33,180 nucleotides of DNA from Gammaproteobacteria bacterium MFB021 (GTDB lineage: Bacteria; Pseudomonadota; Gammaproteobacteria; Pseudomonadales; Halomonadaceae): the NCBI GenBank assembly GCA_000737985.1, contig JNVT01000090.1, forward strand, positions 1 to 33,180. The letters are read 5' to 3'. Positions 17,746 to 29,251 of this stretch are shown piece by piece. The translations under genes and the position numbers were made by a program. Below the pieces are notes generated by a model. The model was not told the origin of the DNA, searched no databases, and saw nothing but the letters and a program-made list of their open reading frames with translations. The first letter of the stretch is position 1. Each line of letters opens with the position of its first letter.

Positions 17746-18390
17746 ATGCGCAGCGATACCCATTGTGAGACCCGGCGCGGGCGGCGCCGTCTTGGGCGGT
17801 TCGAAAGGCGCGCGCTGGCGCGCGTCATCGCGGGTGTGACGGTTGCGGTGATGGCCACCGGTGCGGCGCTGGCGGCACCGGTCTACCGGCATATCGATGC
17901 CCAGGGCAACGTGGTCTACAGCGACCGCCCGGCCAGCGGCGAGCGGGTCGAGCTGGCCCCGATCAGTGTGGTCGACCCTCAAGAGGGGGCTGAGGGAGCA
18001 TCAGGGGTGGTGCCGTCGTCGCCATCGCGCGGGGCGTCGACGCCCGATGCGGCAGCGGCTTACACGCGCTTCGAGATCGCCAGCCCCGCCGATGGCACGA
18101 CTCTGCCCACCGGTCGCGCCGGCGACGTGCAGGTGCGTCTGGAGATCCAGCCGCCGCTGGCGGACGCCGACCGCGTGCAGCTGCGCGTCGATGGCGAGGT
18201 GCGCCAGTCGCCGATGCGCACCCAGGTGTTCGCGGTGAGCGGCCTGGCGCGCGGCGAGCACCAACTGCTGGCGGAGATCGTCGATGCCCAGGGTAAGGTG
18301 CAGCTGGCCACGCCACCGGTCACGCTCTACGTCCAGCGCGCCAGCGTGAATCTGCCCGCCAACCCGAATCGCGCCAGCGGTTCGAAGTGA
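17746..18390 (+). CDS. Secreted DUF4124 domain protein
   Basis: 214 residues. The N-terminal Arg-rich stretch and hydrophobic core (about residues 22-43) end in ALA before APVYRHID, a Sec signal peptide for export to the periplasm. DUF4124 follows: VYRHIDAQGNVVYSDRPA. After a Ser/Ala-rich linker comes an Ig-like beta module (about 125-205, FEIASPADGTTLPTGRAGDV onwards) of the kind seen in envelope proteins. The start at 17746 has AGGAG at about 8 bp. The function is unknown. Location between glnA and ntrB recurs in related gammaproteobacteria (recalled, not checked). Confidence 0.85.
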   Translation: MRSDTHCETRRGRRRLGRFERRALARVIAGVTVAVMATGAALAAPVYRHIDAQGNVVYSDRPASGERVELAPISVVDPQEGAEGASGVVPSSPSRGASTPDAAAAYTRFEIASPADGTTLPTGRAGDVQVRLEIQPPLADADRVQLRVDGEVRQSPMRTQVFAVSGLARGEHQLLAEIVDAQGKVQLATPPVTLYVQRASVNLPANPNRASGSK

Positions 18391-18422
18391 TCCGCTCCTG
18401 GACCGACTCGCCTTGAATCCAG

Positions 18423-18439
18423 TGCGCCATTTTGGTGCA
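18423..18439. promoter_or_regulatory. NtrC binding site upstream of ntrB
   Basis: TGCGCCATTTTGGTGCA differs from the palindromic consensus TGCACCA-N3-TGGTGCA at a single base (G for A at position 4). It lies 53 bp upstream of the candidate sigma-54 promoter of ntrB. Confidence 0.88.
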
Positions 18440-18492
18440 TTGGCGATAGGATAGCGCGGCCCCCAGGCCACCAAAGCCCGCCAGCGTGGAGG

Positions 18493-18508
18493 TGGCGCGG
18501 TTCTTGCA
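18493..18508 (+). promoter_or_regulatory. Candidate sigma-54 promoter of ntrBC
   Basis: TGGCGCGGTTCTTGCA has one mismatch to the TGGCAC-N5-TTGCW consensus, and the invariant GG and GC are 10 bases apart. Transcription would start near 18520, giving a very short leader to the ntrB ATG at 18537. Together with the NtrC site this implies positive autoregulation. Confidence 0.75.
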
Positions 18509-18536
18509 CTGAATCAGGACATGGCGGATCACCACG

Positions 18537-19592
18537 ATGGAACGACGTATGTATCAACGCTTGCTGGAACATCTGACGACGGCGGTCGTGCTGCTCGACG
18601 AGCGGCTCCAGGTGCGCTGGCTCAACCCCGCCGCCGAGGCGCTGCTGGCGGCCAGTCGTCCGCGGGTAGTGGGGCAGTGGCTGGAGTGCCTGGAGGGCGA
18701 GTCGGGGCGGGTACGTGAAGTGTTGAGCAAGGCGATGCAAGAATTCCATCCCTACACCCAGCGCGAGGCGTCGCTGTCGCTGCCCGGCGGCGAGACGATC
18801 ACCGTCGATTTCACCGCGACGCCGATCACCAGCCGTGAGCTGCTGCTGGAGATCGAGCCGCGCGACCGGCTGTTGCGTATCTCCCGTGAAGAGGCGCTGA
18901 TCGCGCGTCAGGAGACGGTCAAGGTGCTGACCCGCGGACTGGCCCACGAGGTCAAGAATCCACTGGGTGGCATTCGCGGCGCGGCTCAGCTGCTGGAGCG
19001 CGACCTGCCCGACCCGCAGCTGGCGGAATTCACCCGCGTCATCGTCGAGGAGGCCGACCGCCTGCGCGATCTGGTCGACCGCATGCTCGGCCCTAACACC
19101 CTGGTGCGTCACGAGCCGCTCAACGTGCACAAGGTACTGGAGCGGGTGCGCGCGCTGCTGGAGGCGGAGCATCCCAGGCTCGCCTTCGAGCGCGACTACG
19201 ACCCCAGCGTGCCGGATCTGATCGGCGACGAAGCGCAGCTGATCCAGGCCACGCTCAACGTGGCGCGCAATGCGGTGCAGGCGATGACCGAACACGCCAC
19301 CCCTGAGCCGCGGCTGACTCTGCGCACCCGGGTGCGGCGCCAGTTCACCCTGGGCGCAGAGCGTCATCGTCTGGTGTGCGAGATGGCGATTCTCGACAAC
19401 GGCCCGGGGATTCCCGAGCCGATCCGCGAGACGCTGTTCTTCCCCATGGTTTCCGGGCGCGCCGAGGGCAGCGGCCTGGGGCTCTCCATCGCGCAGTCGA
19501 TCCTGCACCAGCACCAGGGCTTGATCGAGTGTGAGTCTCGGCCCGGGGCCACCGAGTTCCGTCTGCTGATTCCGTTCGAGGCGCCGGTTTGA
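18537..19592 (+). CDS. glnL: Nitrogen-regulation sensor histidine kinase NtrB
   Basis: 351 residues, standard for NtrB (GlnL). An N-terminal PAS domain spans about 5-115. The H box GLAHEVKNPLGGIRGAAQLL has the phosphorylated His at 137. The ATPase part shows the N box NVARNAVQAM, the G1 box DNGPGIP, FFPMVSGR and the G2 box EGSGLGLSIAQ. It is a soluble cytoplasmic kinase that phosphorylates NtrC under nitrogen limitation and acts as phosphatase when PII is bound. The ribosome site is weak (GGATCACCACG before ATG), and a second in-frame ATG lies at 18549. It forms an operon with ntrC, 88 bp downstream. Confidence 0.97.
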   Translation: MERRMYQRLLEHLTTAVVLLDERLQVRWLNPAAEALLAASRPRVVGQWLECLEGESGRVREVLSKAMQEFHPYTQREASLSLPGGETITVDFTATPITSRELLLEIEPRDRLLRISREEALIARQETVKVLTRGLAHEVKNPLGGIRGAAQLLERDLPDPQLAEFTRVIVEEADRLRDLVDRMLGPNTLVRHEPLNVHKVLERVRALLEAEHPRLAFERDYDPSVPDLIGDEAQLIQATLNVARNAVQAMTEHATPEPRLTLRTRVRRQFTLGAERHRLVCEMAILDNGPGIPEPIRETLFFPMVSGRAEGSGLGLSIAQSILHQHQGLIECESRPGATEFRLLIPFEAPV

Positions 19593-19680
19593 GCGTCTCT
19601 CGCTATCCCCGCGGGCGCGCAAGGACGCGCTCTGCCGCCATCGCCGCGAGCGCGATTCATCTGAATGAAGGAGGAGTGTC

Positions 19681-21090
<1,410 letters not shown>

Positions 21091-21119
21091 GGGCCGGAGG
21101 TCTTGCCAGGGCTGACGCG

Positions 21120-21261
21120 CGTATCCTGGTCGAAACCGCGCCCAAGCACACCGGCGGGCGCTCTCCACAAGACCGGCGAAGCCTCCGAGCTGCTGGGCTG
21201 GGGGCGCAACACTCTGACGCGCAAGTTGAAGGTGTTGTTGCCGGCGCTGGCTGACGATTGA
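21120..21261 (+). pseudogene. Degraded duplicate of the ntrC 3' end (Fis-type HTH)
   Basis: A second copy of the segment 20959-21090, starting 30 bp after the ntrC stop. It reads CGTATCCTGGTCGAAACC and continues with long identical stretches, notably CTGCTGGGCTGGGGGCGC and CTGACGCGCAAGTTGAAG, to a stop at 21259-21261. It carries a 7-bp insertion (TCTCCAC, after GGCGGGCGC) that breaks the frame, plus one extra codon. Ignoring the insertion it encodes KTGEASELLGWGRN. It has no start codon or ribosome site, so it is a relic, not a gene. Confidence 0.9.
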
Positions 21262-21286
21262 AACCGAATTTAACCTCGATCATAAA
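21258..21286 (+). promoter_or_regulatory. Candidate sigma-70 promoter of the alpha-glucosidase gene
   Basis: TTGAAA (21258-21263) and CATAAA (21281-21286) with a 17-bp spacer, five and four of six consensus bases. A perfect 10-bp hairpin GACGCCCGGT/ACCGGGCGTC (21304-21313, 21320-21329) follows in the leader without a T-run. Confidence 0.4.
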
Positions 21287-21351
21287 AGCGGCTAGTCTGA
21301 CACGACGCCCGGTGTTGTGACCGGGCGTCAATCCATCACCCAGGGGATGCC

Positions 21352-23100
<1,749 letters not shown>

Positions 23101-23147
23101 GGCCGCGCGTCGCCGGATTCGGCCGGGTAAGGCCGGGGCGTGACGCG

Positions 23148-24257
23148 TTACGCGCCCCAGTAATCGCGAGCCAGATCCACCACCAGCCGGATCTTGTCCC
23201 ACTGGGCCTGCTCGGCCAGGTCGTTGCCCTCCTCGGTGGAGGCGAAGCCGCACTGCGGGCTCAGGCAGAGCTGCGACTTGGCGACGAAACGGCTGGCCTC
23301 GTCGAGCCGCGCACGCACGCCGGCGGGGTCTTCGAGGTCGCCCACCTTGGTGGTGACCAGACCGAGCACCGCCTGCTGATGGCCTTCGGGAATGAAGCGC
23401 AGCGGGTCGAAGCTGCCGGCACGATCACTGTCGTACTCCAGGAACCAGGCATCGACGCCGACCTGGCCGAACAGCGTCTCGGCCACCGGCTCGTAGCCGC
23501 CTTCGCTGATCCAGGTGGAGCGGAAGTTGCCACGGCAGACGTGCAGCGAGACGAACAGGTCATCGGGCTTGTCGGCGAGGGCATGGTTGAGCATCTCGGC
23601 GTAGATCGCCTGCAGCCGGTCGGGGTCGTCGCCCCGGGCGCGGGCGGCTTCGCGCTCCTTCTCCGAGCACAGATAGGCCCACACGGTGTCATCGAGCTGC
23701 AGATAGCGGCAGCCGGCCGCGTAGAAGGCGCGGATCGCCTCGCGATAGGCGTCGGCGGTGTCGGCGAAGAAGGCGTCCAGGCTCGGATAGACATCGCTGT
23801 CGATCTTCTTGCGGCCACCGCGGAAGTGCAGCACGCTGGGGCTGGGAATGGTCATCTTGGGCATCGCCGTGGCCACCTCGGCCAGATAGCGGAAGTGCCC
23901 GAGCATCGGATGGTCGGGGTTGAAGCCGACCTTGCCGTCGACCCGGATCTGCTTGGCCCCGGTCTGCATGCCCTGGAACTGGATACCCTGCTCACCGACG
24001 AAGCCGGTGACGCCGTTTAGCTGTTCGAGAAAATCGAAGTGCCACCAGGCACGCCGGAATTCACCATCGGTGACCACCGCAAGGCCGGCCGCCTCCTGCT
24101 GCTCGACTACCCGACGGATTTCGCGATCCTCCACCGCGGCGAGTGCGGCCGCATCGATCTCGCCCTGCTGATAGCGGGCGCGGGCCGCCTTGAGTGCCGC
24201 CGGACGCAGAAAGCTACCGACGATATCGGCTCGGAATGGGGGATGCGCTTGTGACAT
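23148..24257 (-). CDS. Cobalamin-independent methionine synthase-like methyltransferase (MetE C-terminal domain)
   Basis: 369 residues, corresponding to only the catalytic half of MetE, as in YxjG/YxjH-type proteins. Zinc ligands are His239 and Cys241 (SLHVCRGNFR), Glu274 (FLEYD) and Cys336 (SPQCGFAS). The N-terminal RADIVGSFLRP and FRRAWWHFDFL match this subgroup. It probably transfers a methyl group to homocysteine or another thiol, but the donor is uncertain because the folate-specific N-terminal half of MetE is absent. The start at 24257 has CGGAGA upstream. The gene ends in a possible hairpin (GGGGCG/CGCCCC, 23135-23158) 47 bp from the convergent glucosidase. No SAM or SAH riboswitch was recognised upstream. 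Confidence 0.9.
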   Translation of the reverse strand: MSQAHPPFRADIVGSFLRPAALKAARARYQQGEIDAAALAAVEDREIRRVVEQQEAAGLAVVTDGEFRRAWWHFDFLEQLNGVTGFVGEQGIQFQGMQTGAKQIRVDGKVGFNPDHPMLGHFRYLAEVATAMPKMTIPSPSVLHFRGGRKKIDSDVYPSLDAFFADTADAYREAIRAFYAAGCRYLQLDDTVWAYLCSEKEREAARARGDDPDRLQAIYAEMLNHALADKPDDLFVSLHVCRGNFRSTWISEGGYEPVAETLFGQVGVDAWFLEYDSDRAGSFDPLRFIPEGHQQAVLGLVTTKVGDLEDPAGVRARLDEASRFVAKSQLCLSPQCGFASTEEGNDLAEQAQWDKIRLVVDLARDYWGA

Positions 24258-24554
24258 GGCAGTTTTCTCCGGTAGTAATGCGACGGCATGCTGAGGTTGC
24301 TAATAGTGCGTGATGAGTACGATCGACACCAATGAAGGCGCTTCACGCAGATCATGCACGGCGCTCACCTTGGCGCTCGAGACCGCCGAGCCTTCATCGG
24401 CGCTGACGTTTGGCGATAAGACTTTAGTGGTAGAATCGTCGGCATTCTGACTCAACCCGTCGCGCCAGCGCGCGCCGGCTCGCGTTCGTTTTTCATCATC
24501 TCATTCATCACCGCGCGTGACGCAAGGCGCGGGGCGACATCACAGGAGTCTTCC
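24258..24554. other. Divergent intergenic region, metE-like / oxaloacetate decarboxylase
   Basis: About 300 bp without a gene. On the plus side an extended -10 promoter candidate (24428-24436) is visible. On the minus side nothing is convincing beyond the ribosome site of the metE-like gene. Confidence 0.5.
24428..24436 (+). promoter_or_regulatory. Candidate extended -10 promoter
   Basis: TGG-TAGAAT: the TGN extension plus a five-of-six -10 box. The -35 is poor (TTGGCG at 24410-24415, 15-bp spacer). It would start transcription near 24443, about 110 nt before the decarboxylase start. Confidence 0.4.
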
Positions 24555-25418
24555 GTGGCGACACCTTCTCAGCACGATCTGCGCAACGCCTTCCGCCAAC
24601 TGTTGGCCAACGACGAGTGCTACTACACCGCCTCGGTGTTCGACCCGATGTCGGCGCGTATCGCCGCCGATCTGGGCTTCGAGGTGGGCATTCTCGGCGG
24701 TTCGGTGGCCTCGCTGCAGGTGCTGGCGGCGCCCGACTTCGCGCTGATCACGCTGAGCGAGTTCGTCGAACAGGCGACCCGGATCGGCCGCGTGGCGCGG
24801 CTGCCGGTGATCGCCGACGCCGACCACGGCTACGGTAACGCGCTCAACGTCATGCGCACGATCACCGAGCTGGAGCGCGCCGGGGTCGCTGCCCTGACCA
24901 TCGAAGACACCCTGCTGCCGGCGCAGTACGGGCACAAATCCACCGACCTGATTCCGGTCGAAGAGGGCGTGGGCAAGATGCGCGCCGCCCTCGAAGCGCG
25001 CATCGACCCGGCGATGGCGATCATCGCCCGCACCAACGCCGGGCAGCTCGATGACGACGCCGCAGTCGCACGGATTCGTGCCTATCAGGCCGCCGGCGTG
25101 GACGCCATCTGCCTGGTCGGCGTGCGCGATTTCGACCATCTCGAGACGCTGGCCTCGGTGCTGACCGTACCGCTGATGCTGGTCACCTACGACAATCCGG
25201 CCCTGCGTGACCGTGCGCGCTTGGCCAAGCTCGGCGTGCGCATCGTGGTCAACGGCCACGCCGCCTACTTCGCCGCGATCAAAGCGACCTACGACTGCCT
25301 GCGCGAGCAGCGCGACATCGCCACCAACGACCTCGACGCCTCGCGTCTCTCGACGCGCTACTCCACCCTGGAGGAGTACCGCATCTGGGCGCGCGAATAC
25401 ATGGACGTCAAGGAGTAA
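24555..25418 (+). CDS. Oxaloacetate decarboxylase (isocitrate lyase/PEP mutase superfamily)
   Basis: 287 residues, resembling P. aeruginosa PA4872, a Mg-dependent, biotin-independent oxaloacetate decarboxylase giving pyruvate and CO2. The metal-binding [15 protein letters not shown] (88-102) and [10 protein letters not shown] (117-126) are visible. Tyr212 and His235 occupy positions I recall as active-site residues in PA4872. The catalytic Cys loop of the lyases and methylisocitrate lyases is absent. The start is GTG at 24555 with AGGAG six bases upstream. It has core-genome GC and no evident operon partner. Confidence 0.9.
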   Translation: MATPSQHDLRNAFRQLLANDECYYTASVFDPMSARIAADLGFEVGILGGSVASLQVLAAPDFALITLSEFVEQATRIGRVARLPVIADADHGYGNALNVMRTITELERAGVAALTIEDTLLPAQYGHKSTDLIPVEEGVGKMRAALEARIDPAMAIIARTNAGQLDDDAAVARIRAYQAAGVDAICLVGVRDFDHLETLASVLTVPLMLVTYDNPALRDRARLAKLGVRIVVNGHAAYFAAIKATYDCLREQRDIATNDLDASRLSTRYSTLEEYRIWAREYMDVKE

Positions 25419-25561
25419 GCCCCAGCGTCGACGAGGCGCGATGCCGGGGCGAGCGCTTTTCTTCGTCCCGAGCGATCGGCATGCTAGGTGTCGAGGGGAA
25501 TACCTAGCCCCCTTTTGTGGCTCTCGGCAGTGAGCCGCTGTCCTTTCGAACGGAGATACCG

Positions 25562-26896
25562 ATGACCACCATGCACTGGGAGCGCCTGCTCGACCCCGTG
25601 CGTCTACACGACGCCCGCACCTCGCGCGGCGAGGTGGGGCGTAGTCCTTTCCACAAGGACTTCGACCGCATCGTCTTCTCCGGCTCGTTCCGGCGCCTGG
25701 GGCGCAAGACCCAGGTGCACCCGCTCACCGACAACGATCATATCCACACCCGGTTGACCCACTCGCTGGAGGTCGGCTGTGTCGGTCGCAGCCTAGGGAT
25801 GATCGTCGGCGAACAGCTTCGCGAGCGGCTGCCCGAGTGGGTCAGCCCGGCGGACCTGGGGGTGATCGTGCAGGCGGCCTGCCTGGGGCACGACATCGGC
25901 AACCCGCCGTTCGGCCACGCCGGCGAGTACGCCATCCGCGACTGGTTCAAGTGGACCGAGCAGCAGGGCGGTGGCCTGCTCGATGGGCTGGACGAGGCCG
26001 AGCGTGCCGACCTGCTCACCTACGAAGGCAACGCCCAGGGCTTCCGCATCGTCACCCAGATCGAGTACAACCAGTTCCGCGGCGGCATGCGGCTCTCGGC
26101 AGCGACCCTGGGCACGCTGCTCAAGTATCCGTGGACGGTCGAGCACGGCGGCAAGATGGGCAAGTTCGGCTGCTATCAGTCGGAGAAGCACCTGCTCTCC
26201 GAGGTGGTCGACCGGCTCGGCATGAAGCCGGCCGGGGAGTCCAAATGGTGCCGCCACCCGCTGGCCTATCTGGTCGAGGCCGCCGACGATATCTGCTACG
26301 CGCTGCTCGACCTGGAAGATGGTCTGGAGATGGGCATTCTGCGCTTCGACGAAGTCGCGGAAGTACTGCTGCAGATCGCCGGAGAGCCGCCCAAGGGCTA
26401 CCCGGGCATGCAGGAAGCCGGGGTCTCCCAGCGCCGCCGTATCGCCGCCCTGCGCGGCGCGGCGATGGAGCGCGCGGTCAACGAGGTCGGCGATGTCTTC
26501 GTACAGCACGAGCAGGCACTGCTCAACGGTACCCTGACCGACGACCTGCTCGAACTGTGCCACCCGGACCTGGCCTGGGGCGTGTCCGCGGCCAAGCAGC
26601 TCGCGCGTGAGCGCATCTTCCAGAACGAGCGCAAGGCCAAGCTGGAAATCGGCGCCTACACCACCCTGGGCATCCTGCTCGAAGCCTTTATCGGCGCCGC
26701 CCACGAGCTGCACCACACCGGCCAGTCATCCTTCAAGCATCAGCGCGTGTTGGCGCTGATCGGTGAGAACACCCCCAAACCCTCCTGGTCGCTCTACGCC
26801 AGCTACCGCCGCATGCTCGACTTCATCGGCGGCATGACCGACCACTACGCGGTCGAACTCGCCCAGGAGATGGGCGGCCGCCTCAAGGGGGATTGA
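25562..26896 (+). CDS. dGTPase-like deoxynucleoside triphosphate triphosphohydrolase
   Basis: 444 residues, HD-superfamily dNTPase that would cleave dNTP to deoxynucleoside and triphosphate. The N-terminal family signature is RGEVGRSPFHKDFDRIVFS with SFRRLGRKTQV. Metal ligands are His67 in RLTHSLEV and the HD pair His110-Asp111 in CLGHDIGNPPFGHAGE; a later AADDICYALLDLED carries the last Asp. It is shorter than E. coli Dgt (about 505). The start at 25562 has CGGAGA at 6 bp and is preferred over an in-frame ATG at 25517. A hairpin follows, and it is the last core gene before the AT-rich accessory block. Confidence 0.92.
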   Translation: MTTMHWERLLDPVRLHDARTSRGEVGRSPFHKDFDRIVFSGSFRRLGRKTQVHPLTDNDHIHTRLTHSLEVGCVGRSLGMIVGEQLRERLPEWVSPADLGVIVQAACLGHDIGNPPFGHAGEYAIRDWFKWTEQQGGGLLDGLDEAERADLLTYEGNAQGFRIVTQIEYNQFRGGMRLSAATLGTLLKYPWTVEHGGKMGKFGCYQSEKHLLSEVVDRLGMKPAGESKWCRHPLAYLVEAADDICYALLDLEDGLEMGILRFDEVAEVLLQIAGEPPKGYPGMQEAGVSQRRRIAALRGAAMERAVNEVGDVFVQHEQALLNGTLTDDLLELCHPDLAWGVSAAKQLARERIFQNERKAKLEIGAYTTLGILLEAFIGAAHELHHTGQSSFKHQRVLALIGENTPKPSWSLYASYRRMLDFIGGMTDHYAVELAQEMGGRLKGD

Positions 26897-26904
26897 GGGA
26901 AGCG

Positions 26905-26927
26905 CGGCAGGGCGCAACGCCCTGCCG
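26905..26927 (+). terminator. Hairpin after the dGTPase-like gene
   Basis: Perfect 10-bp stem CGGCAGGGCG/CGCCCTGCCG with a CAA loop, starting 9 bp after the stop codon. No T-run follows, so it may be a weak or Rho-assisted terminator. Confidence 0.55.
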
Positions 26928-27080
26928 TCTCGGCCTCAGTGAGAGCGTTAGAACCCGCGGCGTTGCGCTCACCGGTGTGCCCAAGGGCATTGCCGCTCCC
27001 TTGGTGCCTGCTCATTAAACTTAGTGCTTCTTGAACATATCACCGGGTGACATGGCCGTCACCGCCCGCCGTTACCGGTA

Positions 27081-27119
27081 TTGACAGTTTTGCACTCTAC
27101 CGTGCCATCTTATATGGCA
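27081..27119 (+). promoter_or_regulatory. Candidate promoter/operator of the first SUMF1-like gene
   Basis: A perfect -35 box TTGACA (27081-27086) is followed at poor spacing by TATATG (27111-27116). A small dyad TGCCAT-N5-ATGGCA (27103-27119) overlaps this region and looks operator-like. The -10 assignment is uncertain. Confidence 0.3.
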
Positions 27120-27152
27120 TCATGTTGGCGATATCGGAAGCGCGAGGCGCTC

Positions 27153-28064
27153 ATGAAACCTTGGTCGATACTGGCAGCGATAATATCGCTCTCTCTAACA
27201 GCATGCGGGCAGAGCAATGCTGATCCGGAAAACCAGCGGGCGGTCGATGCACTGATCAAGAAGACCAAAGAAAATTTGGTCTATGTAAAAGGTGGTAGCT
27301 TTCAGATGGGCGATTTTGGCCAAATCGACCCTAAAGCGAATAATCTGCCTTATAGTTTTTACGATGACAACAAGGTATTGCACGAGGTTGAGCTGGATGG
27401 CTTTTTCATCTCTAGCCGCCAGGTTTCTTACGCGGATTACGATGTCTTTAGAAATGCATCGGGCCATCCCAATATTAACAATGAAGGGCCGGAGTCAAAA
27501 TATCGAGCACCTAACGTACCAGCGGGAGTGGATTGGTATCAAGCTCATGATTATTGCGAGTGGCTATCAGAAAAGACAGGCCAAGCATTTGCACTGCCAA
27601 CAGAAGCGCAGTGGGAATACGCTGCTCGAAATCGCGGCGAGTTTAGGCTTTTTGCAACTGACGACGGAACGCTAAACCCCGGTGTGAATCACTCTACTCC
27701 GAAAGAGCGTGAAGAGGCGACATCTGCCAAAGACTCACTCTCACCTGGTGTGATCGCCAGCTACCCGCCCAATCCTCTTGGGATCTATCAGATGGGATTG
27801 AATGGATTTGAATGGGTAAGTGATTGGTATGATAAAGATTACTATAAAAAATCTCCAAAGATGAATCCTTCTGGGCCGGAGCATGGTTTAGAAAAAGTCC
27901 GTCGTGGTGGTGAGCTAGGCAGTGAAAGAAGAGATTTGTTAACAGTGAACCGTCGTCACGCAAAGCCCGATCTGTCAATAGACAATAACCCAGTACTGTC
28001 TAGCGAGCCGTTGTATCCTAATACATTTCGTTGTGTTCTGAATGATGGTTCGGTTAAGTGGTAA
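27153..28064 (+). CDS. SUMF1/FGE-fold lipoprotein, paralog 1 (putative T6SS immunity protein)
   Basis: 303 residues. Signal peptide with lipobox LTAC (Cys18), so a lipid-anchored periplasmic protein; Gln at +2 favours the outer membrane. The FGE-sulfatase/SUMF1 fold is recognised by VKGGSFQMGDFG, VPAGVDWYQAHDYCEWL, LPTEAQWEYAAR, GIYQMGLNGFEWVSDWY, RRGGELG and a terminal TFRCVL. The pair of copper-binding cysteines of true formylglycine-generating enzymes is absent after RRGG, so catalysis is unlikely. The start at 27153 has GAGG upstream. It is the first of three tandem paralogs facing a vgrG-linked effector gene, and its AT-rich composition marks acquired DNA. The immunity role is inferred from context. 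Confidence 0.75.
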   Translation: MKPWSILAAIISLSLTACGQSNADPENQRAVDALIKKTKENLVYVKGGSFQMGDFGQIDPKANNLPYSFYDDNKVLHEVELDGFFISSRQVSYADYDVFRNASGHPNINNEGPESKYRAPNVPAGVDWYQAHDYCEWLSEKTGQAFALPTEAQWEYAARNRGEFRLFATDDGTLNPGVNHSTPKEREEATSAKDSLSPGVIASYPPNPLGIYQMGLNGFEWVSDWYDKDYYKKSPKMNPSGPEHGLEKVRRGGELGSERRDLLTVNRRHAKPDLSIDNNPVLSSEPLYPNTFRCVLNDGSVKW

Positions 28065-28161
28065 GCTTTGAGTTTGGTTTTCATGCAGTGCTTTTTGCAC
28101 GTTGGAAAGCTCTGGTGCGAGTCAGTAAGAACTCGGTCTGGTGCCTAATAAAAAGAATGCT

Positions 28162-28167
28162 TATAAT
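28162..28167 (+). promoter_or_regulatory. Candidate -10 box before paralog 2
   Basis: Perfect TATAAT in the 209-bp gap between paralogs 1 and 2, 107 bp before the paralog 2 start. No good -35 was found (TGGTGC at 17 bp). Confidence 0.35.
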
Positions 28168-28273
28168 GTTGTCAAGCCTGAGAGTTGTACGTGTTTTTTG
28201 CCGATCTGAGACTCTGTTAAATCGGCTGGGCAGTTTACTGCGGTTCTTAAGTGTGGGAATGTTGGAGGGGGCT

Positions 28274-29194
28274 ATGAGGGCATACTTCGTTCTGATCGCG
28301 CTATTGGTTTTGAGCTTGGTTGCCTGGGGCGATGGTCAGGCTGACTCGAAAAACCAAGCGGCGGTCGATGCACTGATCAAGAAGACCAAAGACGAGCTCG
28401 TCCGTGTCGAGGGTGGCACCTTCCAGATGGGGGACTTCGGGCCGATCGATCCCAATCTTAAAGGCAGCGACAAGGGGCTGCCCTATAGCGCGGATCAAGA
28501 CAACAAGCCGTTGCATGAGGTCACGCTGGATACGTTCTATATGTCGCCGACCAAGGTGACCTACGCTGATTACGATGTCTACACTCAGGCGACCGGTAAA
28601 GACAAGATCAATAGCACTAATAAGTTCGAGATGCAGTTTCGACAGGATAACGTCCCCGCGGGTGTGGACTGGTATCAGGCCAAGGATTATTGCGATTGGC
28701 TTGCCAAGGAAACCTCACTTCCATTTTCTCTGCCGACAGAGGCGCAATGGGAATACGCGGCGCGTTCGGGTGGGAAGTTTATACCTTATGGTACTAGTAC
28801 CGGGACTCTGGAAAAAGGTACGAGCATACCCACGCAAGCCGACGTCGATAAGTCAACGAGCGCTGGTGATAATAGCATCTATGCCCCTTATCCAGTTAGG
28901 CTGTATTCGCCGAACGGTTTGGGGATATATCAAATGGGTGATAATGGTTACGCATGGGTTATTGATTGGTATCAGTCTGACTACTATCAACATTCTCCCA
29001 GAAAGAATCCGCAAGGTCCAAGCTCGGGAAATGAGAAAGTTGTAAGAGGACTGGCTCCTGGTGAAGGCTTAGGAGGCAGGTTGACAATGGAGAGATATCA
29101 TCGAAAACCTGATTTGATTGCGCGGGATGGTGATAAGGAAACGGTGGTACCATACACTTTTCGTTGTGTGTTGAATGGCAAAAGCTTGAAATGA
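28274..29194 (+). CDS. SUMF1/FGE-fold secreted protein, paralog 2, lipobox cysteine lost
   Basis: 306 residues, the second tandem paralog. The leader MRAYFVLIALLVLSLVAWGD aligns with paralog 3 (LSLVACGD), but residue 18 is Trp (TGG, 28325-28327) instead of the lipobox Cys, so it cannot be lipidated. A possible signal peptidase I site (GQA before DSK) could release it as a soluble periplasmic protein. The fold motifs are kept (VEGGTFQMGDFG, VPAGVDWYQAKDYCDWL, LPTEAQWEYAAR, TFRCVL), but the RRGG motif is altered to VVRGLAPG. The start at 28274 follows GGAGG. Its 5' third is GC-richer than its 3' part. It may be a decaying or repurposed immunity copy. Confidence 0.72.
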   Translation: MRAYFVLIALLVLSLVAWGDGQADSKNQAAVDALIKKTKDELVRVEGGTFQMGDFGPIDPNLKGSDKGLPYSADQDNKPLHEVTLDTFYMSPTKVTYADYDVYTQATGKDKINSTNKFEMQFRQDNVPAGVDWYQAKDYCDWLAKETSLPFSLPTEAQWEYAARSGGKFIPYGTSTGTLEKGTSIPTQADVDKSTSAGDNSIYAPYPVRLYSPNGLGIYQMGDNGYAWVIDWYQSDYYQHSPRKNPQGPSSGNEKVVRGLAPGEGLGGRLTMERYHRKPDLIARDGDKETVVPYTFRCVLNGKSLK

Positions 29195-29223
29195 TGGGGG
29201 GGCGGTTTGGCTTTGATGTTCGA

Positions 29224-29251
29224 TTTGCAAGGCTTCCTACGGTGCTATAAT
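29224..29251 (+). promoter_or_regulatory. Candidate promoter of paralog 3
   Basis: Extended -10 TGC-TATAAT (29243-29251) with TTTGCA (29224-29229) 16 bp upstream as a weak -35. It lies in the 143-bp gap before paralog 3, about 90 bp from its start codon. Confidence 0.5.

Noticed and set aside
16102-17982. 626-codon minus-strand frame opposite glnA
   Set aside because: Antisense shadow of glnA; no independent signals.
24258-24420. SAM or SAH riboswitch before the MetE-like gene
   Set aside because: Looked for conserved riboswitch cores in the leader and saw none.
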